Shown: piece after piece, positions 34,778-44,127 of the stretch | How the letters are laid out: the number at the start of each line of letters is the position of its first letter | How positions within the stretch are numbered: the stretch's first letter is position 1 | Position numbers and translations under genes: made by a program | Notes under the pieces: model-generated | What the model saw: only the letters and a program-made list of their open reading frames with translations | Database searches by the model: none | What the model was told of the DNA's origin: nothing | Source: Actinomycetota bacterium | GTDB taxonomy: Bacteria; Actinomycetota; Acidimicrobiia; Acidimicrobiales; Ilumatobacteraceae | Direction: 5' to 3' | DNA: 64,000 nucleotides | NCBI GenBank assembly: GCA_963169665.1 | Contig: CAUJET010000155.1 | Location: 1 to 64,000 of the forward strand

Positions 34778-36091
34778 TCAGCCGAGCACGCCCCGCTCCC
34801 GCTGCTCGTCGGTCACGGCACGCCACCGCGAGAACGTGCCGAGGTCGATGTCGAGGTCTCGGTACGGGCCCCGCACCACCAACGGCTCGCGGTCGTGGTC
34901 GAGCCCGTCGCGCACTGCGCCGATCAGCTCCGCCATGCAATGGCCGATGATCGGGCCGTTCTTGAACTGGTTGCCGCTCGTGCCCACGGCCATGAACCAG
35001 CCGTCGAGACTGCTGCGGTCGAGCACCGGCATCCAGTCGTCCGACACGTCGTACACGCCCACCACCCCGCGCCGATCGTGCGGCACGCCGAGGCCGGGGA
35101 TGCGCCGGGCCAGCCGGTACGCCTGGGCCTCCCACTCGGCGGCATCGAGCTCGAGGTCGAACGCGTCGGGGTCGTCGAGCCAGACGAGCGGATCGCAGTC
35201 GGCCTCCACCCCACCGACGAGCAGCGCCTGGTGATCGGGACGGAAGTAGATGCCACCGTCGAGGTCGGCCGTGGCCGGATGCCGTGCGACCGACTCGATG
35301 GCACCCTCCGGCACTCTGACGTGCGTCACCTGCTGGCGCAGCGGACGCATCGACACCCTCATGTCGTCGAGCACGCCCGCGAGCCGGTTCACGACCGTGG
35401 AGTGCGGACCGGCTGCGTTCACCACCACGTCCGCGTCGAGCACCGTCCCGTCGGCCAGGAGCACGCCGCGCACCCGGCGATCGTCACGCTCGACCGCGAC
35501 CACCTCGGCCCGCACCCGCACCGCAGCACCGGCGCGCACGGCGGCGTCGGCCAGGTTCTGCGCGGCGAGTTGCGGATCGGAGACGTATCCGGCCTCCGGC
35601 GTGAACAACGCTCCCCCGAGCTCCGCGGCCGCTGGCGCGGCGAACGCCGGATCGTCGACGAGGGTGGGCGGGAACCACGAGCCGGTCGCCAGGTGCGGCA
35701 GCCGACGGTGCAGCTCGTCGACGCTCCACCACTCGTGCGCGACCCCCACCTCGGCGAGCACCTCGGCCGAGGCGCGGGCGAGTCCGCTGGGGTCGTCGAA
35801 GAACACCATGCCGCACTGGACGAACGTGGTGAGCGCGGTGCCGGCGGGCAGGTCGACGTGGTCGACCCAGTGCTCCCACCACGAGGCACCCTCGTACGCC
35901 ATGGCCGTGCCGGCGACGGTGCCGTAGGTGAACCGCACGACCGCGCTCGAGGCCGCGGTCGATCCGTGCCCGGGCCCCGGTCCGCGGTCGACGACGGTGG
36001 TGTCCCAGCCGCGGCGGGCCAGCTCGAGCGCGATCGCCGAGCCGACGACACCGGCCCCGATCACGACCGCCCTGCCCGTCGACCTCGTCAT
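34778..36091 (-). CDS. FAD-dependent oxidoreductase (DAO/sarcosine-oxidase type)
   Basis: Flavoprotein of 437 residues in the D-amino-acid oxidase superfamily. It begins with the FAD-binding motif VVIGAGVVGSAIALELARRG and has the C-terminal SLDGWFMAVGTSGNQFKNGP region typical of sarcosine or dimethylglycine oxidases/dehydrogenases. The frame is open to an ATG at 36133, but that codon lies at the edge of a palindromic operator, so the ATG at 36091 (MTRSTGRAVVIG) is preferred. N-demethylation of a methylated glycine would fit an MttB-family partner, but the substrate is not proven. Confidence 0.88.
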   Translation of the reverse strand: MTRSTGRAVVIGAGVVGSAIALELARRGWDTTVVDRGPGPGHGSTAASSAVVRFTYGTVAGTAMAYEGASWWEHWVDHVDLPAGTALTTFVQCGMVFFDDPSGLARASAEVLAEVGVAHEWWSVDELHRRLPHLATGSWFPPTLVDDPAFAAPAAAELGGALFTPEAGYVSDPQLAAQNLADAAVRAGAAVRVRAEVVAVERDDRRVRGVLLADGTVLDADVVVNAAGPHSTVVNRLAGVLDDMRVSMRPLRQQVTHVRVPEGAIESVARHPATADLDGGIYFRPDHQALLVGGVEADCDPLVWLDDPDAFDLELDAAEWEAQAYRLARRIPGLGVPHDRRGVVGVYDVSDDWMPVLDRSSLDGWFMAVGTSGNQFKNGPIIGHCMAELIGAVRDGLDHDREPLVVRGPYRDLDIDLGTFSRWRAVTDEQRERGVLG

Positions 36092-36116
36092 CTGGCGCAC
36101 CGCACCCGCAGCCTCA

Positions 36117-36132
36117 TGTACAGCACTGTACA
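36117..36132. promoter_or_regulatory. palindromic operator TGTACAG-N2-CTGTACA (copy 2)
   Basis: Same 7-bp arms as the copy at 32530-32545, with spacer CA. On the minus strand it contains TACAGT (36125-36130), a likely -10 box for the FAD oxidoreductase gene. It sits in the 67-bp gap between the tryptophan dioxygenase stop and the oxidoreductase start. Confidence 0.75.
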
Positions 36133-36158
36133 TACTCCGCCGGCGATGGCCTCCGGGT

Positions 36159-37037
36159 TCAGAGCGAGCTGCGCAGCGTCCAGATCTCGGGGAACAGCAC
36201 CACGTCGAGCATCGCCCGCAGATAGCTCACCCCGGACGTGCCGCCGGTGCCCCGACGGAAGCCGATGACCCGCTCGACCGTGGTGACGTGACGGAACCGC
36301 CACAAGCGGAACGCATCCTCGAAGTCGGTGAGCTCCTCACCCAGTTGGTAGAGGTCCCAGTGCTGCTCGGGGTGGCGATACACCTCGAGCCACGCCGCCT
36401 CCACGCGTTCGTCCGCCACGTACGGCTGCGTCCAGTCGCGCTCGAGTGCCTCGGCCGGCACCGGCAGCCCGCGGCGCGCCAGTGCGCGCAACGCCTCGTC
36501 GTACAACGACGGCGTACGCAACGCCGCCGCCACGATCGTGTGCAGCTCGGGCCGGTGCTCGTGCGGACGCAACATCACCTCGCTCTTGTTGCCCGCTGCG
36601 AACTCGATGCAGCGGTACTGCCAGCTCTGGAACCCACTGCTGTTGCCGAGGTACGGACGGATCGCCGAGTACTCCGGCGGCGTCATCGTGGCCAGCACGT
36701 CCCACGCGTGGACGAGCTGCTCCATGATCCGGCTCACCCGCGACAGCATCTTGAAGGTGAGGTGCAGCTCGTCGTTCGCGAGCGCCGCAGTGGCGGCGGC
36801 GAGCTCGTGGCGCATCAGCTTCATCCACAGCTCGCTCGTCTGGTGCTGGACGATGAAGAGCAGCTCGTTGTGATCGGGTGACAGGGGGTGCTGCGCCGAC
36901 AGGACCTCGTCGAGGTGCAGGTAGTCGGTGTAGCTCATGTCCCGCGAGAAGTCGAGCTGCGCGCCATCGCGGTCGACGCGGAGATCGCGGGGTGCCGGCG
37001 TCGGATCGGGCGGGGGCGTCTGCTCGGATGAGGTCAT
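36159..37037 (-). CDS. kynA: tryptophan 2,3-dioxygenase
   Basis: Heme enzyme opening the indole ring of tryptophan to N-formylkynurenine. The 292-residue protein carries the conserved segments [30 protein letters not shown] (distal His65), [11 protein letters not shown] and [17 protein letters not shown] (proximal heme ligand His250), followed by [12 protein letters not shown]. The ATG at 37037 overlaps the stop of the upstream EF-G-like gene by ATGA, so it is translationally coupled to a translation-factor-like GTPase. No kynurenine formamidase or kynureninase is in the window. Confidence 0.97.
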   Translation of the reverse strand: MTSSEQTPPPDPTPAPRDLRVDRDGAQLDFSRDMSYTDYLHLDEVLSAQHPLSPDHNELLFIVQHQTSELWMKLMRHELAAATAALANDELHLTFKMLSRVSRIMEQLVHAWDVLATMTPPEYSAIRPYLGNSSGFQSWQYRCIEFAAGNKSEVMLRPHEHRPELHTIVAAALRTPSLYDEALRALARRGLPVPAEALERDWTQPYVADERVEAAWLEVYRHPEQHWDLYQLGEELTDFEDAFRLWRFRHVTTVERVIGFRRGTGGTSGVSYLRAMLDVVLFPEIWTLRSSL

Positions 37038-39130
37038 CGATGGGAGTCTGCCGCGGCCGATGCGACCGCCGAGGCCACCAGGTGCGACGGGAGCACGTCG
37101 TAGTGGTCGTGCATCGAGTCGAACCTCCCGCGTCCGCCGGTCATCGAGCGCAGCTCGACCGCGTAGCGGAGGATCTCACGGGTCGGCACGTGCGCGGTGA
37201 TGACGTGCTCACCGTGGTCGGCGGCCTCGGTACCCATCACCCGGCCGCGCTTGGCCGTGATGTCGCCCATCACGTCGCCCTGATGTGCAGCGGGCACGGT
37301 GACCCGCACGTGCGACACGGGCTCGAGCACCACGACGCCTGCCTTCGCGAGCGCGTCCTTCAAGCCCAGCGATGCGGCGGTCCTGAACGCCATCTCGCTC
37401 GAGTCGACGCTGTGGTACTTGCCGTCGTAGCACTCCACCTGGACGTCGACGACCGGGAAGCCGTGCAGGCCACCGCTCACCATCGTCTCCTCCACGCCCT
37501 TCTGCACGGCGGGGATCAGATTGCGCGGGATGGCCCCGCCGACCACCGCGTCGACGAACGCGAAGCCCTCCCCACGTCGCAGCGGCGACACGCGCAGTTG
37601 GGCGACGGCGTACTGACCGTGCCCGCCGCTCTGCTTCTTCACCTTGCCCTCGACGTCGGCCGTGCCTGCGATGGTCTCGCGGTAGGCGACCCGCACGGGC
37701 GCGGTGTCGACCGCGACGCCGAACTTGCGGGCGAGCCGTTCGAGCGCCACCGCGATGTGCGTGTCGCCCATACCACGGAGCACGGTCTGATGCGTCTCGT
37801 CGCTGCGATCGACGGCGAGCATCGGGTCCTCGGCCTGCAACCGGGCCAGGGCACTGCCGAGCTTGTCGTCGTCGGCCTGTGTGCGCGGCACGATCGCCAC
37901 GCCGTACTGCGGCGCAGGCGGATCGACCGACACCACCCGGACCGGCAGGCCCTTCGGCGCCAGCGTGTCGCCCGTGCGCACGGACGTGAGCTTGGCGACC
38001 GCGCCGATGTCGCCGGCGACGACCTCGGTGATCGGCACCTGCTCCTTGCCGCGCAGGGTGAACAGACCGTGCAGCCGTTCGTCGGTGCCGGTGCGGCTGT
38101 TCACCAGATGGTCGTCGGCGCGTACGGTGCCGCTCAGCACCTTGAACACCGACAGCTGACCGACGAACGGATCGGCGATCGTCTTGAACACGTGCAGCAG
38201 TGTCCTGCCGGCCGGGTCGGCCGCGACCGGCACCACCTCGTCGCCAGCCACGACCGCGGCAGGGCGATCGGCGGGCGACGGCCCGAGCTCGCACACGTAG
38301 TCGGCCAGGCGATCGAGCCCCACGCCGGTCGCGGCGGAACCCAGCAGCACCGGGAACTCCAGGCGATCGAGCACCTCGTGGCGCAGCGTGCGCTCGAGCT
38401 CGGCCACCGACAGCGGCTCACCCGACAGGTAGCGCTCCATCTGTTCGTCGTCACCCGTGACGATGTCCTCCACGATCGTGTCGTGCAGGCGGTGCTCCTC
38501 GTCGGCGACCTCTGCCGGCAACGGCTCGCTGTGGTGCGTGCCTCCCGGCTCGTACTCGAACGCCTCCTCGCTCAGCACGTCTGCGATGCCGTGCAACGAA
38601 CCCGCCTCACCCAGCGGCAGTTCCAACGGCGCGAACCCCGGCCCGAAGGCAGCGGCGAGCTGTTCGAGCACGCCGTGGAAGTCGGCCCGTTCCTTGTCCT
38701 CCTTGTTGACGAAGACCATCCGAGGCACGCCGCGCGCGACCGCGTGCCGCCACAGCAACTCCGTCCCGACCTCCACCCCGTCGACCGCGCTCACCACGAA
38801 CACCGCGAGATCGGCGACGTCGAGCGCGGCTTCGACCTCGCCCTCGAAGTCGGCGTAGCCGGGCGAGTCGAGGAGGTTCACGCGATAGGTGCACCCGTCC
38901 GATGCCGTCCAGTCGAACGGCGCCACGGCGAGCGACAGCGAGAGCTTGCGTCTGACGCTCTCCGGTTCGGTGTCGAGCGCGCTCGTCCCGTCGTCCACGC
39001 GACCGACCCGGGGCACGGCGCCCGCCCTCGCGAGCAACGCGTCTGCCAGCGAGGTCTTGCCGGCACCGCTGTGGCCCAACAGGACGACGTTGCGGACCCT
39101 CGTGGTGGCGGTGGTCTGGAGATCGGCCAT
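37034..39130 (-). CDS. elongation factor G-like GTPase (EF-G2 type)
   Basis: Translational GTPase of 698 residues with all five EF-G domains. The P-loop is GHSGAGKTS and the G4 motif is NKED, but the switch II motif, DTPGHVDF in EF-G, is DSPGYADF, so the catalytic histidine is tyrosine; the switch I RGITI segment is also absent. These are marks of the EF-G2/FusA2 group, which is not the main translocase. The ATG at 39130 is supported by GAGAGGAG 8 nt upstream (alternative GTG 39139). It is co-transcribed with tryptophan dioxygenase. Confidence 0.92.
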   Translation of the reverse strand: MADLQTTATTRVRNVVLLGHSGAGKTSLADALLARAGAVPRVGRVDDGTSALDTEPESVRRKLSLSLAVAPFDWTASDGCTYRVNLLDSPGYADFEGEVEAALDVADLAVFVVSAVDGVEVGTELLWRHAVARGVPRMVFVNKEDKERADFHGVLEQLAAAFGPGFAPLELPLGEAGSLHGIADVLSEEAFEYEPGGTHHSEPLPAEVADEEHRLHDTIVEDIVTGDDEQMERYLSGEPLSVAELERTLRHEVLDRLEFPVLLGSAATGVGLDRLADYVCELGPSPADRPAAVVAGDEVVPVAADPAGRTLLHVFKTIADPFVGQLSVFKVLSGTVRADDHLVNSRTGTDERLHGLFTLRGKEQVPITEVVAGDIGAVAKLTSVRTGDTLAPKGLPVRVVSVDPPAPQYGVAIVPRTQADDDKLGSALARLQAEDPMLAVDRSDETHQTVLRGMGDTHIAVALERLARKFGVAVDTAPVRVAYRETIAGTADVEGKVKKQSGGHGQYAVAQLRVSPLRRGEGFAFVDAVVGGAIPRNLIPAVQKGVEETMVSGGLHGFPVVDVQVECYDGKYHSVDSSEMAFRTAASLGLKDALAKAGVVVLEPVSHVRVTVPAAHQGDVMGDITAKRGRVMGTEAADHGEHVITAHVPTREILRYAVELRSMTGGRGRFDSMHDHYDVLPSHLVASAVASAAADSHR

Positions 39131-39323
39131 CTCGGACACTCCTCTCGCTCCACCGGGCCGTCGGCGACTCACCGTTGACCCACCGTTGCCACGGGCGATC
39201 CGTTCGACCGCGACACACAGGACCGGTGTGAGCGACCGTAGTCCGGGCCGGCGCGGGCTGGATACGGACCTACGTCCCGAACTGTCCGGGGCGGTCGGCG
39301 GGGGGTCGGTGTCGAACGCGGCG

Positions 39324-39953
39324 TCAGAGCAGCCGGCGATCGGCCGCCCATGCAGTCAGTTCGTGACGGTTCGACAGCTGCAGCTTGCGCAGCACCGCCG
39401 ACACGTGGGTCTCCACCGTCTTCACCGACAGGTGCAGCCGCGACGCCACCTCGCGATAGGTGTAGCCGCGGGCGATGAGGCGCATCACCTCCTGCTCGCG
39501 CGACGTCAACAGGTCGAGCTCGGGGTCGGTGGGTGCGGGCAGGTGCCCGGAGAACGCATCGAGCACGAACCCGGCGAGCCGCGGCGAGAACACTGCGTCC
39601 CCGTCGTGCACGCGACGGATCGCGTCGACGAGGGCGGTGGCGTCGATCGTCTTCGTCACGTAGCCGCGCGCCCCCGCCCGGATCACGGCGACGACGTCCT
39701 CGGCCGAGTCGGACACCGAGAGGGCGAGGAACACCGCGTCGGGCCACTGGGCCAGCACCCGTTCGATGATCGTGCGGCCGCCGCCGTCGGGCAGGTGGAC
39801 GTCGACGACCGCGACGTCGGGACGCATCGCGACGATGCCGGCCACCGCATCGTCGACGGTGCCCGCCTCGCCGATCACGTCGACCGCCTCACCGATCTCG
39901 GCGCGCACGCCGGCCCGGAACAGGGCGTGGTCGTCCACCAGGTACACGCGCAT
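39324..39953 (-). CDS. NarL/LuxR-type response regulator
   Basis: 209-residue DNA-binding response regulator. The receiver domain has the acidic pocket (VDDH) and phospho-acceptor Asp51 in VAVVDVHLPDGGG; the C-terminal LuxR helix-turn-helix reads LTSREQEVMRLIARGYTYREV and continues LSVKTVETHVSAVLRKL. The ATG at 39953 overlaps the stop of the sensor kinase gene (TGATG). It should be phosphorylated by that kinase and may control the divergent PspC-domain protein gene. Confidence 0.95.
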   Translation of the reverse strand: MRVYLVDDHALFRAGVRAEIGEAVDVIGEAGTVDDAVAGIVAMRPDVAVVDVHLPDGGGRTIIERVLAQWPDAVFLALSVSDSAEDVVAVIRAGARGYVTKTIDATALVDAIRRVHDGDAVFSPRLAGFVLDAFSGHLPAPTDPELDLLTSREQEVMRLIARGYTYREVASRLHLSVKTVETHVSAVLRKLQLSNRHELTAWAADRRLL

Positions 39954-41227
39954 CAGACGTTGCCTCCTCCGACGACGGGCGGTGCCCACGGATCGCGAGG
40001 CATCTCGCGCACCGGCGCCGAGAGTTGGACCTCGGTGCCCTCGCCCGGCGTCGAGTCGATCCGGGACGATCCGCCGACGCGTTCGAGGCGGGCCTCGATG
40101 CTCTGGGCGATGCCACGGCGGTCGGGCGCAGCGGTCGACCGGTCGAACCCTCGACCACGATCGCGGACGAACACCTCTGCCGCGCCGGCGCGGACCTCGG
40201 CGTACACGGAGACCTCGTCGACGCCGCTGTGCTTGGCCGCGTTCACGCACGCCTCGCGGGTCGCCTGGGTGAGCGCGTCGACCGCGTCGTCCATCGGCGC
40301 GTCGCCGACGATCACCACCTCGATGCGCACGTCGTACGCACCTTCCACCTCCGACGCCGTCCGGCGCAGGGCCACGGCGAGCGAATCGACCATCGAGCCC
40401 CGCGCGTCGCGCGTGCCGTAGAGCCACTCGCGCAGTTCTCGCTCCTGCTGACGCGCCAGCGTGACGGTGCGGCGCGGATCGTCGGCCGTGCGCTGGATGA
40501 GCGCGAGCGTCTGCAGCACCGAGTCGTGGAGATGGGCCGCCATCGCCTCACGCTCCTGCGAACGGATGCGTTCGCGCCGTTCGGCGGCCGCCTCCTGGGC
40601 GAGGCGCGTGAGCCACGGGCCGACGAGGGTGGCCACGCCGATCACCGTGAGCGCCGTGGCGAACGCACCCACGCGCACGCTGCTCGACGCGTTCTCGCGG
40701 ACACCGACGAGCACCAGACCGAACGCCACGAGCAGCGCCCCGGCGATGAGGCGGATCCTCGCCCGTCGACCGGTGGTGAGCTCGGCCGCAGGCGTGCCGG
40801 CGAAGGCCTGCCATGGCCGCTCCCCCACATCGGGTCGCACGACGCCGATCACCACGAGGCCGGCCGCCACCACGACGAGCGGCACCATCAGCGGATCGCC
40901 GAGCCACAGCCCGGTCGAGCGGACGATCAGCAGCAACCCGGCCGCCACGAACGCGACCGCAAGGTTGCGCTGGGGATCGAACGGTTGCACGACCACCGGC
41001 GAGCCGGGCGACGACTTCGCGAGCAGGGATCCCACGGCGTAGAGCACGAGACCGAGACCGCCTGCGAAGGTGAGGACCACCAGGGCGACGCGCACCAGGG
41101 TGGCGTCGACACCGTGTGCATCGGCGAACCCGCCGGCCACACCCGCGAGCACCCGGTCGTGGTCGCGCCGCGCGAACGTCAACGACGTGTCGGTGCGATG
41201 CACGTGCGACGAGGAACGGCTGGCCAC
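39953..41227 (-). CDS. PspC-domain sensor histidine kinase
   Basis: 424-residue membrane kinase. An N-terminal PspC domain (RDHDRVLAGVAGGFADAHGVD with the following membrane segment) is followed by about four more membrane spans. A HisKA_3 dimerisation helix carries the phospho-acceptor in AAHLHDSVLQTLALIQ (His234), and the HATPase domain has the N-box EACVNAAKHSG and DRGRGFD. This arrangement is typical of actinobacterial envelope-stress kinases. The GTG at 41227 is chosen because the PspC domain starts just after it and upstream sequence looks non-coding. Confidence 0.92.
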   Translation of the reverse strand: MASRSSSHVHRTDTSLTFARRDHDRVLAGVAGGFADAHGVDATLVRVALVVLTFAGGLGLVLYAVGSLLAKSSPGSPVVVQPFDPQRNLAVAFVAAGLLLIVRSTGLWLGDPLMVPLVVVAAGLVVIGVVRPDVGERPWQAFAGTPAAELTTGRRARIRLIAGALLVAFGLVLVGVRENASSSVRVGAFATALTVIGVATLVGPWLTRLAQEAAAERRERIRSQEREAMAAHLHDSVLQTLALIQRTADDPRRTVTLARQQERELREWLYGTRDARGSMVDSLAVALRRTASEVEGAYDVRIEVVIVGDAPMDDAVDALTQATREACVNAAKHSGVDEVSVYAEVRAGAAEVFVRDRGRGFDRSTAAPDRRGIAQSIEARLERVGGSSRIDSTPGEGTEVQLSAPVREMPRDPWAPPVVGGGNV

Positions 41228-41398
41228 CCCGTGATCTTCGCACGAGACGGCCCGATCACCATCGGGACCCTCCCTGGCGCGACCCCGAGGACACCCTGAG
41301 ACCCCCGGTCCTTCCCTGGCCCTGTCCGAGGGTCCGATCAGGGTCGGTCCAGGGTGCTCCCCGATGTCGGCGGACCGACGATGGCGGATGCTGATGTC

Positions 41399-42889
41399 AT
41401 GGACGAACAGACTGCACTCATGAACGACGAACACGTCGTCCCCGGCTCCCCCGGGACGACGCCGGGATCCGGCCCCACCGGTACGCCGGGCACCCCCGGT
41501 CCGCGGATTCCCTGGTACCGGCTGCCGGTGTACCGCGACCGCTCCGAGGACATGGTCGGTGGTGTGATCTCCGGCCTCTGCCGCACCTACGGCTTCGACC
41601 GACGGACCAGCCGCATCGCGCTGGTGCTCGCCTCGTTCGTGCTGCCGGTGCTGGTGCTGGTGTACGTGATCGCCTGGATCCTGCTGCCCGACTCACCGGC
41701 CGACGCCCAACCGTTGGCCGACGTGGTGAGCGACCGTCGCCGCTTCCCGCTGTACGTCGCCCTCGGCCTCGTGGTCGTGGCCGGCGGTCTCGGCTCGATC
41801 GGCTCGTGGTTCGTGTTCGGCGACTTCCCGTGGGGCGTCGGCCTCGTCGCGCTCGGCGTGCTGCTGTGGATGACCCCGACCCTGCGCCCCGGTCGTCGCG
41901 GCCGTGATGCGCGGGGCGCGACCGGCCCGGCCCCGTTCCCCGCTCCGGGCGCGCCCCCCGCGCCCGGATCGGCGACCGGCTTCCCGACCGGACCGTCGAC
42001 GGCGTACCCGATGCCGGCGCAGGCCGACACCCCGTTCGGCGCGGATGCGTCGATCGATCCGCTGTCGTCGCCGACCGTCGTGACGGACGCGATCGATCCC
42101 ACGACCGTGCTGCTGACGACCGCGACCGCCACGACCGCGACGACCGGCGGCGGATTCGGCTCCGTCGGCCACGACGGCACGCTGCTCGTGCCGCCCCCGA
42201 TGCCGAGCGCGCCGCGACGTCGCCGGTACCCGATCGGTTCGATCACCGTGCTGCTCGTGGTGGCCGCCGCTGCCATCGCTGCCGCTGGCGACGCGATCGA
42301 CTGGTGGGACGTGCCCGTGCTCGGCGTGGTGGTCGCCTCGGTGATCGTCGTCGCCGCAGGCCTCGCGATCAGCACCGTGGTGAACCGGGCCTGGTTCCTC
42401 GTGCCGTTCGTGCTGCTGCTGTCCGCCGCCGCCACGTTCCTGGTGGTCGCCGAGCCGTCGCTCGACGGTGGGGTCGGCGAGCGCACGAACCGTCCGGCCA
42501 CCGTCGCCGACGCCGAACGCGCCCACGACCTCGCCATGGGCGAGCTCACCCTCGACCTGGTCGACGTGCCGCTCGACGCGGACCGGCCCGTGCGGGTGGA
42601 CGCCGAGGTGGGCGTCGGTCGTCTGCACGTGATCGTGCCCGCCGGCGCCACGCTGGTGGTGACGAGCGAGGTCGGCACCGGCCATCTCGTCATCGGCGAT
42701 CGCGAGGTCGTCGCCGGTGTCCGCCAGGACGACCGCCGCACCATCGCCGCGATCGGCGAACCCGCCGGCACGATCGAGCTCGACCTCCGGGTCGGCATCG
42801 GCGAGATCGACCTCGACCGCGACGTGTTCGTGATCGAGCAGATCGAGCAGGGCGACTCGCTCGAGTCGCTCGTGGGCGCCGGGGCGTGA
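41399..42889 (+). CDS. PspC-domain membrane protein
   Basis: About 496-residue protein. After a Pro/Gly-rich N-terminus comes a PspC domain (YRDRSEDMVGGVISGLCRTYG) with its membrane helix, further membrane segments, a low-complexity Thr/Ala/Pro linker (residues about 170-265), more spans, and a C-terminal beta-rich domain (VGVGRLHVIVPAGATLVV, VGIGEIDLD) like the putative sensor domains of the LiaF/YvqF group. Divergent from a PspC kinase/response-regulator pair. Start alternatives are ATG 41381, 41399 and 41420; the last has CAGACT 6 nt before it. Confidence 0.82.
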   Translation: MDEQTALMNDEHVVPGSPGTTPGSGPTGTPGTPGPRIPWYRLPVYRDRSEDMVGGVISGLCRTYGFDRRTSRIALVLASFVLPVLVLVYVIAWILLPDSPADAQPLADVVSDRRRFPLYVALGLVVVAGGLGSIGSWFVFGDFPWGVGLVALGVLLWMTPTLRPGRRGRDARGATGPAPFPAPGAPPAPGSATGFPTGPSTAYPMPAQADTPFGADASIDPLSSPTVVTDAIDPTTVLLTTATATTATTGGGFGSVGHDGTLLVPPPMPSAPRRRRYPIGSITVLLVVAAAAIAAAGDAIDWWDVPVLGVVVASVIVVAAGLAISTVVNRAWFLVPFVLLLSAAATFLVVAEPSLDGGVGERTNRPATVADAERAHDLAMGELTLDLVDVPLDADRPVRVDAEVGVGRLHVIVPAGATLVVTSEVGTGHLVIGDREVVAGVRQDDRRTIAAIGEPAGTIELDLRVGIGEIDLDRDVFVIEQIEQGDSLESLVGAGA

Positions 42890-43050
42890 TCGGCATGGAC
42901 CTGTGGGTGTCGGCCACCTCGACCGGGCCCGCCCCCCTCGTTGCCGCACTGCTCGGCGGGCTCGCCCTGGCGGCGATGTGGGAGCCCCGCCTGCCGCGCT
43001 CCGTGCGGGCAGGGCGGGCGGGTTCCGAGCAGCACGCCGACGATAAATGA
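42886..43050 (+). CDS. small membrane protein of 54 residues
   Basis: Short open frame starting at the GTG at 42886, which overlaps the stop of the PspC protein gene by GTGA, a coupling seen at many real junctions here. It encodes one hydrophobic segment (APLVAALLGGLALAAMW) followed by a basic tail. An in-frame ATG at 42895 is an alternative start. No family is recognised; it could be an accessory subunit of the PspC membrane protein. Confidence 0.5.
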   Translation: MIGMDLWVSATSTGPAPLVAALLGGLALAAMWEPRLPRSVRAGRAGSEQHADDK

Positions 43051-43063
43051 CGTAGAGTCATTT
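43045..43063. promoter_or_regulatory. operator-like inverted repeat AAATGAC-N5-GTCATTT over a promoter
   Basis: Perfect 7-bp arms with spacer GTAGA, ending 1 bp before the ATG of the LLM gene at 43065. The -10 box TAGAGT (43053-43058) overlaps the spacer and right arm and is 6 nt from the ATG. AT-rich for this genome, so unlikely to be chance. Confidence 0.65.
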
Positions 43064-43064
43064 C

Positions 43065-44063
43065 ATGACCGCCGCACGCAACGACCTCATCCGCATGGGA
43101 CTCCAGATCCCGCTGTTCACCTACCCCGGCGTGGAGGACCGCGACCTCTTCGAACGTGTCGCCTCGATCGCCACGACGGCCGAGGCCAGCGGCTTCGACA
43201 GCGTCTGGGTGATGGACCACTTCTACCAACTGCCCGGCCTGGGCGCCCCGAGCGACAACATGTTCGAGGCCTACTCGCTGCTCACCGCGATCGCCGCCCG
43301 CACCTCCACCGTCCGCCTCGGGGCGATGGTCGGCGGCATGACCTACCGCAACCCGGCGTTCCTCGCGAAGGCCGTGACCGGCCTCGACGTCATCTCGCAG
43401 GGCCGGGCCATCTGGGGCATCGGCGCCGGGTGGTTCGAGCTCGAGCACGACCAGTACGGCTACGAGTTCGGCACCTTCACCGACCGCTTCGAGAAGCTCG
43501 AGGAGGGCCTGCAGATCGTGAAGAGCATGTTCACCGAGCACGCCACCACCTTCGACGGCAAGTGGTTCAAGGTCACCGAGGCGATGAACTATCCGAAGCC
43601 GATCCAGGCGGGCGGCCCCCCGGTGATGATCGGCGGCAGCGGCGAGAAGAAGACGCTGCGCATGGTCGCCCAGTACGCCGACGCCTGCAACGTCTTCGGC
43701 GAGCCCGGCCAGGTGCGCCACCTGATGGACGTCCTCGACGGCCACTGCGAGCGCATGGGCCGCGATCCCAAGACCATCTGCCGCACCCGACTCGGCACCC
43801 TCGTCGTCGGCTCGACCATGGAGGCCGCCACCGCGAAGATCACCTCGCGCTTCGGCGTGTCGAGCCTCGACGACCTGCCGGCCGAACTGCAGGCCCGCGT
43901 CAAGGGCATGTTCATCCTCGGCGATGCCGATGCGGTGGGCGAGCAGGTGCAGGCGCTCCTCGACGCCGGCCTCGACGGGCTCGTGGTGAACATGCCCGAC
44001 GCGCACGACCTCGAGGCCGTCGCCCTCGCGGGCTCGGTGCTGCGGCCGCTGCTGCGCGGCTGA
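43065..44063 (+). CDS. LLM class F420-dependent oxidoreductase
   Basis: 332-residue TIM-barrel enzyme of the luciferase-like group that uses reduced F420 or FMN. Key segments are GFDSVWVMDHFYQLPG, VRLGAMVGGMTYRNPAFLAK, DVISQGRAIWGIGAGWFELEH and GGPPVMIGGSGEKKTL, the last typical of the F420-dependent LLM subgroup. It starts at the ATG at 43065 without a ribosome site; a TAGAGT box and an inverted repeat lie immediately upstream. It is compact, unlike the 426-residue LLM protein at 18.4-19.7 kb. Confidence 0.92.
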   Translation: MTAARNDLIRMGLQIPLFTYPGVEDRDLFERVASIATTAEASGFDSVWVMDHFYQLPGLGAPSDNMFEAYSLLTAIAARTSTVRLGAMVGGMTYRNPAFLAKAVTGLDVISQGRAIWGIGAGWFELEHDQYGYEFGTFTDRFEKLEEGLQIVKSMFTEHATTFDGKWFKVTEAMNYPKPIQAGGPPVMIGGSGEKKTLRMVAQYADACNVFGEPGQVRHLMDVLDGHCERMGRDPKTICRTRLGTLVVGSTMEAATAKITSRFGVSSLDDLPAELQARVKGMFILGDADAVGEQVQALLDAGLDGLVVNMPDAHDLEAVALAGSVLRPLLRG

Positions 44064-44115
44064 GGACCGGCCGTCCACGGCTGAAACCCGCCGGGATGCG
44101 TCGGCGCCGTCCACC

Positions 44116-44121
44116 TAGCCT
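44116..44121 (+). promoter_or_regulatory. -10 box TAGCCT of leaderless molybdopterin oxidoreductase gene
   Basis: TAGCCT ends 6 nt before the ATG at 44128. Confidence 0.5.
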
Positions 44122-44127
44122 GGACAC

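Noticed and set aside
36131..36133. ATG at 36133 as the start of the FAD oxidoreductase
   Set aside because: The codon overlaps the end of the palindromic operator and the operator would lie inside the coding region; ATG 36091 begins just before the FAD motif.
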